Of a DNA stretch of 22,326 nt, positions 7,259 to 14,362 are shown one piece after another. Under the pieces are notes generated by a model. It saw only the letters and a list, made by a program, of their open reading frames with translations, did no database searches and was not told the origin of the DNA. The position numbers and the translations under genes are program-made. This DNA is from Bacillota bacterium (GTDB lineage: Bacteria > Bacillota > Clostridia > Tissierellales > Sedimentibacteraceae): the NCBI GenBank assembly GCA_029239575.1, contig JARBUP010000011.1, positions 1-22,326 of the forward strand, read 5' to 3'. Each line of letters starts with the position of its first letter. Within the stretch, counting starts at the first letter, position 1.

Positions 7259-9052
7259 TTAACAATCTATTTTTTTTAGTTTTCGATATAGTGTACTCAA
7301 ACTTACATTTAATTTTTTAGCTATGATTTTTTTTGATTCAGTAGTATCACCGTAAATTGATAAGAACTCTTTCAATTTCATTTTTTCAACCTCATCTATT
7401 GTACTTTGTAGATTTTCACCCATTTTATTAATCTCAATTTTACTATCAACTTTTTTATTATCACTTATTAAATCAAAGGGCAAACTACTTGGTTGAATAA
7501 ATTCAGTATTTTCCATATTTAATGCATATTCTATAACGTTTTCCAATTCTCTTATATTTCCAGGCCAATCGTAGTTATTTAATATAGCAATTGTTTCAGG
7601 CAAAAATCCTTTAATATCTTTTAATAATAGCAAATCATGCTTTTCTAAAAAATATTTTGCTAATATTGGTACATCGCCTTTTCTAAACCTGAGTGGGGGA
7701 AGATATAAAGGTATAACATTTATCCTGTAATACAAATCTTCTCTAAATAGTTTTTTTACTATAAGTTCCTTCAAATCTTTATTAGTTGCAGCTAATATTC
7801 TAATATCTATATCAATAGACTTTGTGTCGCCTAATTTTTCTATTTTTTTCTCTTGTAAAACTCTTAATAATTTCGCCTGCAAATTAATAGGCATATCACC
7901 TATTTCATCTAAAAATATTGTTCCTTTGTTAGCCAATTCAAATTTACCTATCTTACCATTTACACTTGCACTTGTAAATGCACCTTTAGAATATCCAAAT
8001 AGTTCACTCTCAAGTAAGTTATCTGGTATGGCTGAACAATTGATAGCTATAAAAGGTTCGTTACTTCTATTGCTCTCATAATGTATTGCTTTTGCAAACA
8101 ATTCTTTACCTGTTCCACTTTCACCTGTAATTAAAACTGTTGTATTAGATGAAGCTATTTTCCTTATTAAATCCAATACTTTTTTCAATTCTAAACTTTG
8201 TCCTTGAATATTATTAGATGCATACTTCACACTATCTTGTATCATCTTATTTATTTTGTTATTCTCTTTATATTCTTGAAAAAAACAAACTATCTTTTCT
8301 ATCTTATCGTTTTGTAATATAGGTTGAATAGACAAAATCAGCACTACTTCTGAATTATCATTTTTAGTAAACTTAGTTTTGATGGACTGGTAGCTTTCAG
8401 CATTACTTAATGCTTTTTCCAAAAACTCGCAAGAAATTTTATCTGTATACTGTTTATTTATTATATTTTTAGCGGATATATTTAGTATAAGTTCAGCATT
8501 TCTATTAAAATGTGTAACTACACCTAAGGAATCCATTGAAATTATTCCATAAGGATATGATTCTATTATTGTATTTAAGTTTTTTGCTAAAATTAAATTT
8601 TCATTTGATTCTAAATCACTTTTTACTTTAGCTGACAATAACTCTGCCATTTTTAATATGAATTTCGTATAACTTTCAATATTGTTAACAAGTTTTATCT
8701 TTTCTTCATCAGTCATTGCGGCTAATCCAATACCACCAATTACATGTTTATCCAATTTAACCGGAACCAATAAAGTAGCTTTTTCCTTACATATGTCTCT
8801 TTCTAAGCATTCCTCACAATATTTTGTTTGCCCAGGATTTTCTATAAAAAATATTTCGCCTGTATTTATTACTCTTTGAAAAACATATCCAGTTGGCAAA
8901 TTTTCATCTATTTTATTTGAAAAGCATCCAGTTCCTGCTACGCGCCTTGCCTTTTCATCAACTATTGTAACTTGCAAATCAAGAACAGCACACATAGCAT
9001 CCACTGTTTGTTGAGCAAATTCATGAAGTTCTTTGGTAGAAAAATATTGCAT
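7259..9052 (-). CDS. Sigma-54-dependent transcriptional activator with sensor and PAS domains
   Basis: A 597-aa bacterial enhancer-binding protein. Residues 1-145 form a GAF-like sensor with a cysteine group Cys79-x2-Cys82-x5-Cys88 (also Cys43). A PAS domain spans about 155-265 (YPYGIISMDSLGVVTHFNRNAE). The AAA+ domain (about 285-515) has Walker A GESGTGKE (310-317), the sigma-54-contacting GAFTSA loop (357-362) and Walker B GTIFLDE (377-383). A Fis-type helix-turn-helix ends the protein (ESKKIIAKKLNVSLSTLYRKL). It would bind an upstream site and use ATP to open sigma-54 promoters. The two consensus -24/-12 promoters at 18500 and 18875, and perhaps the one at 3278, are natural targets. It has no receiver domain, so it probably senses a small molecule or redox state directly. 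ATG at 9052 with AGGAGG. It is co-transcribed with the D-aminoacylase gene downstream. Confidence 0.93.
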   Translation of the reverse strand: MQYFSTKELHEFAQQTVDAMCAVLDLQVTIVDEKARRVAGTGCFSNKIDENLPTGYVFQRVINTGEIFFIENPGQTKYCEECLERDICKEKATLLVPVKLDKHVIGGIGLAAMTDEEKIKLVNNIESYTKFILKMAELLSAKVKSDLESNENLILAKNLNTIIESYPYGIISMDSLGVVTHFNRNAELILNISAKNIINKQYTDKISCEFLEKALSNAESYQSIKTKFTKNDNSEVVLILSIQPILQNDKIEKIVCFFQEYKENNKINKMIQDSVKYASNNIQGQSLELKKVLDLIRKIASSNTTVLITGESGTGKELFAKAIHYESNRSNEPFIAINCSAIPDNLLESELFGYSKGAFTSASVNGKIGKFELANKGTIFLDEIGDMPINLQAKLLRVLQEKKIEKLGDTKSIDIDIRILAATNKDLKELIVKKLFREDLYYRINVIPLYLPPLRFRKGDVPILAKYFLEKHDLLLLKDIKGFLPETIAILNNYDWPGNIRELENVIEYALNMENTEFIQPSSLPFDLISDNKKVDSKIEINKMGENLQSTIDEVEKMKLKEFLSIYGDTTESKKIIAKKLNVSLSTLYRKLKKIDC

Positions 9053-9132
9053 GATTTCCTCCTAAAAATAGTTAAGACAGAGTACAGTTGACTTTTTCAT
9101 ATAATCGTAACTACTTTTGATTTATTATAATA

Positions 9133-9161
9133 ATTATACTACATTTTTATTGGTTTTTCAA
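9133..9161 (-). promoter_or_regulatory. Sigma-A promoter of the activator operon
   Basis: Minus strand TTGAAA (9156-9161), a 17-nt spacer and TATAAT (9133-9138), 5/6 and 6/6 matches. Transcription would start near 9126, a 74-nt leader. So the activator itself does not need sigma-54. Confidence 0.75.
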
Positions 9162-9166
9162 CACTA

Positions 9167-9212
9167 AGAAATCTCTTTATAATATTTTTTAGAAATCTTT
9201 TTACAATATTTT
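9167..9212. repeat. Two tandem 22-nt repeats just upstream of the activator promoter
   Basis: AGAAATCTCTTTATAATATT plus TT (9167-9188) and AGAAATCTTTTTACAATATT plus TT (9191-9212) agree at 20 of 22 positions with a period of 24. They abut the -35 box at 9156-9161, a typical place for a regulator site. Confidence 0.6.
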
Positions 9213-9220
9213 ATATACTT

Positions 9221-9325
9221 TAAATAAAGCAATAGTAATACCTTTTTTCCTGTTAACTATTTTCTATAAGCGAATAATTTATTTTATTAAATACTAATTT
9301 TTCACGGTCCATATTGCTTTATTTA
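9221..9325. repeat. 14-nt inverted repeat pair downstream of the VOC-domain gene
   Basis: TAAATAAAGCAATA (9221-9234) and its exact complement TATTGCTTTATTTA (9312-9325) are 77 nt apart in the gap between the VOC-domain gene and the activator. They could be paired binding sites or a long-loop hairpin in the 3' end of the upstream transcript. No classical terminator is seen for the VOC gene. Confidence 0.5.
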
Positions 9326-9343
9326 TATGTAAGTTTAATTTAT

Positions 9344-10189
9344 TTATTTATAAAAAAACTTTCTTGTATTTTGATCTAAAAATTCTTCTACTTCGAATCT
9401 ATATCCTTCTGGGCCAGTAAACATAATAGATTTAATGTTCAATCTTTCACTTCTTTTTAAATCTGTTAATTCATTTAAGTTTAATTTCTTTAACTTTTCA
9501 TATACATAATCTGCATTGTCAACTACTAAACTTGTTAAAACTCCATCTCTCGTTGAAGCTCTTACAGCTCCTCTATTTCTATCTACTACACCAATAAATG
9601 ATGACTCACTTACTTTATATATGCAACAATAATCATAGCCTTGATCACAAGCTACTTCAAAACCTAATATTTCACTAAAGAACTTTTTTGCATTTTGTAA
9701 ATCATCAAAATAAAGAAATGATATTTGTGAACAAACCGTTATTTTACCTGTAACAAATTCTTCTAATTCTTCATTTTCATCAATCATTCTATTTATTTCT
9801 GCATCACTATATGATAATAACTTACCAAAATCATATGCTAATTTGTACCTTTCTTTTTTATCGTATTTGCCACATGATACTAATTCTTTTTTTCTTTTTT
9901 TTAAGCTTAAATATTCTTCCAAATATTTTTCCTCTTTATAAAATACAATATTGTGCTTATCCTTATTTAAAGAAACTTCAAACAAGTCTGTTAACAAAGC
10001 GTCATCATCCTTATACCACTTAGTTCCTCTTTTTTCACATATCTCTTTTGCAAATTCTAAATGTTCATCTCTTTCTTTTTCATCATATACAGGTGCACCT
10101 AAAGCTAATTTTTTAGCGCCGCACGAAATCATTTCATTAAAACATCCCATTGCACCTACTATTCTTGAAAACTGGTCTATTTCTCTCAT
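9344..10189 (-). CDS. Two-domain protein with C-terminal glyoxalase/VOC domain
   Basis: A 281-aa soluble protein. Residues about 150-272 look like a vicinal-oxygen-chelate (glyoxalase/bleomycin-resistance) domain: ISFLYFDDLQNAKKFFSEILGFEVA (as SFLYFDDLQNAKKFF then SEILGFEV), then a GYDYCCIYKV strand, SLVVDNADYVYEKLKKL and FTGPEGYRFEVEEF with acidic residues at 267-269. I do not recognise the N-terminal half (1-149). It is helical and charged, with AMGCFNEMISCGAKKLALGAPVYDEKERDE and eight cysteines in the whole protein. VOC proteins hold metals or bind small molecules; dioxygenase, isomerase and binding roles all exist. ATG at 10189 with AGGAG. It stands alone between the hydantoin operon terminator and the activator, reading the same way, so it may be part of the regulon. 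Function is unknown. Confidence 0.8.
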   Translation of the reverse strand: MREIDQFSRIVGAMGCFNEMISCGAKKLALGAPVYDEKERDEHLEFAKEICEKRGTKWYKDDDALLTDLFEVSLNKDKHNIVFYKEEKYLEEYLSLKKRKKELVSCGKYDKKERYKLAYDFGKLLSYSDAEINRMIDENEELEEFVTGKITVCSQISFLYFDDLQNAKKFFSEILGFEVACDQGYDYCCIYKVSESSFIGVVDRNRGAVRASTRDGVLTSLVVDNADYVYEKLKKLNLNELTDLKRSERLNIKSIMFTGPEGYRFEVEEFLDQNTRKFFYK

Positions 10190-10387
10190 CTTTATTCTCC
10201 TTTAAATTTTATTATAAAAATAATTTTAGTATAAATGACACAAAACAAAGTGCCCACTTTCAATTAGGTTTATAAATTTCATTTTTCATATGATACTTAT
10301 TAATACTACTCCTGTTATAATTATTTATTGCTTAGCAATTTTCAAATCAAGTATTAAATATTTATTTTTTTAAAGTAGTAATTAAAT

Positions 10388-10417
10388 AGGTGATTTCTAA
10401 AAATATAGAAACCACCT
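10388..10417 (-). terminator. Hairpin ending the long hydantoin/D-amino-acid operon
   Basis: Minus strand AGGTGGTTTCTA (10417-10406), a 6-nt loop and TAGAAATCACCT (10399-10388): a 12-bp stem with one G-U pair, 18 nt after the symporter stop. The T-rich stretch that follows is interrupted (ATTTAATTA), so termination may be partial. Confidence 0.6.
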
Positions 10418-10434
10418 TTACTATATAATATTTA

Positions 10435-11691
10435 TTAAGATTGAGCGTATGAACCCTTTTTACTGTAAAATATGTCGCTATCTAATTCTCCAAGCCTTGT
10501 TGCAACTGTAACCATACCTACTGTATCACCAGCAACATTCATAGTTGTTGTTACCATGTCTATTATGAAATATACTCCCGTTAACCAAGGTATCATAGTT
10601 AAAGGCAGACCCATAATATTAAGCATTATTGCACACATCATAATTCCACTACCAGGCATTCCAGCTGCTCCAGCAGACATAATAACACCTAATACTACAA
10701 GTATTAATATATCCGGCAACGAAAGTGTCATTCCAAACATTTGAGCTGCAAAAATAATATAAAGCGGATGTTCTGCCGCTGCACCATGCATATTTATTGT
10801 TGCAGCTGGTGGTGCTATTAAATTAACCATATCATCTGGAACACCTAAACGTTCTTTTGAACATTTCATTGTTACAGGTAAAGTAGCAGAGCTTGAACAC
10901 GTTGAAAAAGCCATTAACATTACTGGATATATATTTTTGAAAAATTTTATAGGACTTACTTTGCATATGAATTTTAAAATCAGAGGGTATATAACAAGTA
11001 ACATAAATGCTAAAGCCATATACAAAGTTAAAATCATCTTTGCAACTCCACCAATTACTACTAATCCTAAAGTACCTGTCATTACTGCTGTAAGTGCAAA
11101 AACGCCATAAGGAGCCAAACTAATAACCCAAGCAACTACACTTCCAATTATATCATTTAGTGCATCTATACCCCTTGAAACAATTTTTCCTGATTCAGTA
11201 CTTTTAGCAACAGCTAATACTATACCAAATATTATAGCAAATACTATTATTTGTATTACATTTCCTTCTGACAATGCGTTAAATGGATTTTGTGGTACCC
11301 ACCCAATAAACGAACCAAGAATATCAGGTTTCGTAACTTCAATAGCATTTTCAGCTTCTGCAAGGTGTATACCTTTACCTGGTTGCATGAAAGATGCAAA
11401 TCCTATTCCAGTTAAAGCAGCGACTATAGATGAAGCAGCCCAATAAATTATAAAAGTTATTCCAACTTTTTTAAGTCTTGTAACATCAGCAACTTGTGAT
11501 ATTCCTGAAATTACACTTAATAATATAAGTGGATATATACACATTTTAAGTAAACGCATAAATATATCACCTATAAACCCAATTGCAACAATTTTAGGTC
11601 CTACTATAAAACCTAAAGTTCCGCCAAGTGCCATGGCAATTAAAATTTTTATTGGAAGTGCTAATTTTTTTTTACCTAAAGAATTACTCAT
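10435..11691 (-). CDS. DAACS (GltP/SLC1-type) cation symporter, first copy
   Basis: A 418-aa membrane protein with the DAACS fold: about eight membrane helices plus two re-entrant hairpins. HP1 carries TCSSSATLP (264-271), TM7 carries AATINMHGAA (296-305), HP2 carries AAGMPGSGIM (342-351) and TM8 carries FIIDMVTTTMNVAGD (375-389). By alignment from memory with GltPh, the TM7 motif NMDGT reads NMHGA. The TM8 arginine that holds the side-chain carboxylate of aspartate/glutamate is Thr381, while Asp378, Asn385 and Asp389 are kept. That argues against a dicarboxylate and for a neutral or otherwise different substrate. ATG at 11691 with GGGGAG. It is the last gene of the long operon, separated from the PPC gene by 67 nt with a hairpin. 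Confidence 0.9.
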   Translation of the reverse strand: MSNSLGKKKLALPIKILIAMALGGTLGFIVGPKIVAIGFIGDIFMRLLKMCIYPLILLSVISGISQVADVTRLKKVGITFIIYWAASSIVAALTGIGFASFMQPGKGIHLAEAENAIEVTKPDILGSFIGWVPQNPFNALSEGNVIQIIVFAIIFGIVLAVAKSTESGKIVSRGIDALNDIIGSVVAWVISLAPYGVFALTAVMTGTLGLVVIGGVAKMILTLYMALAFMLLVIYPLILKFICKVSPIKFFKNIYPVMLMAFSTCSSSATLPVTMKCSKERLGVPDDMVNLIAPPAATINMHGAAAEHPLYIIFAAQMFGMTLSLPDILILVVLGVIMSAGAAGMPGSGIMMCAIMLNIMGLPLTMIPWLTGVYFIIDMVTTTMNVAGDTVGMVTVATRLGELDSDIFYSKKGSYAQS

Positions 11692-11731
11692 ATTATTCTC
11701 CCCTAAATATTATATAAAAAAATTTCTTTTA

Positions 11732-11750
11732 GGGGCCATTTAAAAGCCCC
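11732..11750 (-). promoter_or_regulatory. GC-rich hairpin between the PPC gene and the last symporter
   Basis: GGGGC (11732-11736) and GCCCC (11746-11750) with a 9-nt loop form a short stem that stands out in this AT-rich DNA. On the minus strand a T run follows about 8 nt after the stem. It may be an attenuator or an mRNA processing/stability element that lowers symporter expression relative to upstream genes. Confidence 0.45.
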
Positions 11751-11758
11751 TTATATAT

Positions 11759-12304
11759 TTATTTTTTAGCTACATTCTCATAAAAATTTTCTGGGAAAGA
11801 GTATGCTTCACCATATTCATCAACTGGTTTTAATACTTCTATGTCTAATAATTCAGTAACAAACACTTGCATACAACCTAATATTGTCGTTCCTTCAACA
11901 ATATGTCCACCAAATGTTTGTACATCCCATGCTCCTCCTGCTACAAAGTGCATTGCTACAAATGGTTCTACCGTTCCATCAGGACATGGTCTTTCTCCTA
12001 TCATTCCGCCTACTGCACATAACATACTTAAGTTATTATTTACTGCTACTGCCTCATTATGCCAATTGTCAGGATTTGTAGTGTCAGGTGCCCATACAAA
12101 GTATTTACATGGTTTAAATGCTCCCATAAATGTTGCGTGAACCTTTCCAAATCTAATATTTTGCTCTTTTGCAAAATTTTCGATTGCTTTAACTGGATCT
12201 GCTCCACTCATCATTCTAATTATAAATTCTCTTCCTCTTCTTGCTTCACAACAGTGATATTCTGCTGGATGACTTGCTGGTTTTTGCCATGCTGGTAAAT
12301 TCAT
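11759..12304 (-). CDS. PPC/DUF296 domain protein
   Basis: A 181-aa protein with one PPC (DUF296, PCC) domain at about residues 26-152: EFIIRMMSGADPVKAIENFAKEQNIRFGKV (as FIIRMMSGADPVKAIENF, AKEQNIRFGKV), then FVAMHFVAGG with His119, then FGGHIVEGTTILGCMQVFVTEL with His134. The GGHxxEGT stretch and the histidines are typical of the trimeric prokaryotic domain, which can bind metal. In plants the same fold sits beside AT-hooks, but here there is no AT-hook. The N-terminus (HPAEYHCCEARRGRE) is histidine- and cysteine-rich. Its cellular role is unknown. It lies between two symporter genes in a catabolic operon, so a metabolic or ligand-sensing job is more likely than DNA binding. ATG at 12304 with AAGGAG. 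Confidence 0.82.
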   Translation of the reverse strand: MNLPAWQKPASHPAEYHCCEARRGREFIIRMMSGADPVKAIENFAKEQNIRFGKVHATFMGAFKPCKYFVWAPDTTNPDNWHNEAVAVNNNLSMLCAVGGMIGERPCPDGTVEPFVAMHFVAGGAWDVQTFGGHIVEGTTILGCMQVFVTELLDIEVLKPVDEYGEAYSFPENFYENVAKK

Positions 12305-12360
12305 TTTTTATTCTCCTTTTTATTTTTATATTATTAAACTAATGCTTTAATAAAAATATT

Positions 12361-13626
12361 TTAAGCTATTGCTTTAGTTTTTTCGATTTTTTTCTTTGAA
12401 TTAAATACGTCTCGATTTAACTCCCCTAATCTTGATGATACAACTACCATACCAACTATATCTCCACAAACATTTGCCATTGTTCCTGGCATATCAATAA
12501 GTGTATATATTCCTATAATCCATGGAACAATTGTTAATGGTAAATCCATTACTTGTAAAACAAGTGTTATCATTAAGAATCCTCCACCTGGTACACCAGC
12601 TGCTCCAACTGCTGAAATCAAACCTAAAATTATAGTAACTCCTAATTGAAGTGGTGTAAGAGGTAAATTATAAAGTTGAGCTGCAAAAATACAATACAAA
12701 GGTGTTTGCATGCAATTTGAATGCATGTTTAATGTAGCAGCAGGTGCAGTAATTAAATTTACAATATCTGCTGGTACTCCCATGTTTTCTTTAGAAGTTT
12801 TCATAGTAACAGGTATTGATGCATTACTTGAACATGTGGAAAACGCCATTACTAATGAAGGCATTGCATTTTTATAAAATTGTATAGGATTTACTTTTGC
12901 AACAAATATTAATATAAGTGGGTAAATTATAGCGAATATTACTATAAATATTAAATACATAGTAACAAGCATCTTCAAAATACTACCTATAGTTGTTCCT
13001 CCTATAGTAGCAACCATATTGGCCATAATTATAAACACACCATATGGAGCAAGTTCAACAACCCAAGCTATAACTTTTCCTACCCAAAGATTTAGCGCAT
13101 CTAAAGTTTCTACCAAAATAGTTTTTGACTTACTTTCAGGCATTGAAGTAAGAATAAGACCGAATATAAGAGCTACTATTACTATTTGAAGAACATCTCC
13201 GGCTGCTGTAGCACTAAAAGGATTATCAGGTACCCATGCAACTATGTTTTCAATAAAGTTCATTTTAACAGCTTCATCCGCAACTACAACACCCATATCA
13301 ATTCCTACACCTGGCTTAACTATGTATGTAAAAACAACTCCAACTAATCCAATGAATAAGCCAGACAGTGCCCAATACCAAAAGAATCCAATTCCAACCT
13401 TTTTAAGTCTTCTCATATCAGTAACTTGTGTTATACCTTGCATTATACTAACTAAAATCAATGGATACATACACATCTTTAATAACTTTATAAATATGTC
13501 ACCTAAAAATGCAAAATGAGTAACCGGTTTACCTATTACTAATCCTACAATTGCGCCCAAAATAAGTGCTAATAACATACGTGTTGGCAAGGCTAATTTT
13601 CTTCTTGCTTTCAAATTTTCTCCCAT
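12361..13626 (-). CDS. DAACS (GltP/SLC1-type) cation symporter, second copy
   Basis: A 421-aa paralogue of the symporter at 10435; the two align almost without gaps, so motifs share numbers. HP1 reads TCSSNASIP (264-272, one serine replaced by Asn268), TM7 reads AATLNMHSNC (296-305), HP2 reads AAGVPGGGFL and TM8 reads LIDMPGTMANVCGD (376-389). The position of the GltPh substrate arginine is Gly381 and the NMD aspartate is again histidine. As in the other copy the substrate is probably not a dicarboxylic amino acid; Na+ or H+ coupling is assumed from the family. ATG at 13626 with AAGGAG; 40 nt after the racemase gene. Two related but diverged carriers in one operon suggest two related substrates, or uptake plus efflux. 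Confidence 0.9.
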   Translation of the reverse strand: MGENLKARRKLALPTRMLLALILGAIVGLVIGKPVTHFAFLGDIFIKLLKMCMYPLILVSIMQGITQVTDMRRLKKVGIGFFWYWALSGLFIGLVGVVFTYIVKPGVGIDMGVVVADEAVKMNFIENIVAWVPDNPFSATAAGDVLQIVIVALIFGLILTSMPESKSKTILVETLDALNLWVGKVIAWVVELAPYGVFIIMANMVATIGGTTIGSILKMLVTMYLIFIVIFAIIYPLILIFVAKVNPIQFYKNAMPSLVMAFSTCSSNASIPVTMKTSKENMGVPADIVNLITAPAATLNMHSNCMQTPLYCIFAAQLYNLPLTPLQLGVTIILGLISAVGAAGVPGGGFLMITLVLQVMDLPLTIVPWIIGIYTLIDMPGTMANVCGDIVGMVVVSSRLGELNRDVFNSKKKIEKTKAIA

Positions 13627-13666
13627 AAAAGTGATTCTCCTTTTTTAATTTTATATAGCAAATGTT

Positions 13667-14347
13667 TTAATAACTTAAAGCATATCTTCTTATTTTACTT
13701 GTAGTATAAGAAGCTTTTACTAATCCCGAAGCAATAATCAAAGCACATAGAATAGGATCTAACACTGGTAAATTAACTTCTTCTTGAATTTTTTTATCTA
13801 ACCCAGATAGCCCAGCGCATCCCAAAACTATTACTTCAGCCATATCTTCTTTTATAGCATCTTTTGATGTTTCTAAATATATTTGTTCTTCATTACAGCT
13901 ACATCCTACAATTTCTTCTTTTGGATATCTAACAGATGCTAAACATCCTTCTAAATGATATTTTCTAATAAGTGCTTGTTTGTTAGGAACTGAATGTTGT
14001 GCTGTAGATATAACCGAAAATTTATGGCCTAACATTGAAGCCATTTTCATTGATGATTCACCTATTCCTACTACAGGCTTGCACGTAACTTCTTTCAATA
14101 AATCTAAGTTAGGATCACAATGGCATGCTACAATAAAAGCATCAACTTCCTCTTCATATTTTTTTACTATATCTAACATACCGGGTGCAGCTAATGCTTG
14201 ATCTCTATAAGTGTCTATGAATTCTGGCGCACCTTCAGTGGGTAAAGTTATTACTTCATACTCACCATTTACAAAATTCTCTGCACTTTTTTGTATAAGA
14301 TCCGTCATTTCTAATGAGCTATTAGGATTAATTATTAATATTTTCAC
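13667..14347 (-). CDS. Hydantoin/allantoin racemase family protein (Asp/Glu racemase superfamily)
   Basis: A 226-aa cytoplasmic cofactor-independent racemase. The start KILIINPNSS is the HyuE signature. The two catalytic cysteines are in place: Cys75 in VACHCDP (a further cysteine at 77) and Cys177 in VLGCAGL, matching the Cys76/Cys181 pair of known hydantoin racemases. Such enzymes interconvert D- and L-5-substituted hydantoins. The same subfamily also includes allantoin racemase (HpxA). It starts with GTG at 14347, preceded by AGGAGGG, only 15 nt after the amidohydrolase gene. The pairing with a ring-opening amidohydrolase strongly supports a cyclic ureide substrate. The exact side chain cannot be read from the sequence. 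Confidence 0.88.
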   Translation of the reverse strand: MKILIINPNSSLEMTDLIQKSAENFVNGEYEVITLPTEGAPEFIDTYRDQALAAPGMLDIVKKYEEEVDAFIVACHCDPNLDLLKEVTCKPVVGIGESSMKMASMLGHKFSVISTAQHSVPNKQALIRKYHLEGCLASVRYPKEEIVGCSCNEEQIYLETSKDAIKEDMAEVIVLGCAGLSGLDKKIQEEVNLPVLDPILCALIIASGLVKASYTTSKIRRYALSY

Positions 14348-14362
14348 AAAATCCCTCCTTTC

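Noticed and set aside
7245..7265. TTG start at 7265 for the first D-aminoacylase, overlapping the activator stop
   Set aside because: The only Shine-Dalgarno (AAGGGG, 7251-7256) lies downstream of that TTG and fits the ATG at 7244.
10235..10260. Possible sigma-54 promoter (minus strand GGGCACTTTGTTTTG) upstream of the VOC gene
   Set aside because: The -24 element lacks the leading T and the -12 element is a TG off by one position with no GC, so it does not meet the spacing rule.
10326..10342. Short palindrome ATTGC-TTA-GCAAT
   Set aside because: Only 5-bp arms; expected often by chance in a window this size and not placed at any promoter I can define.
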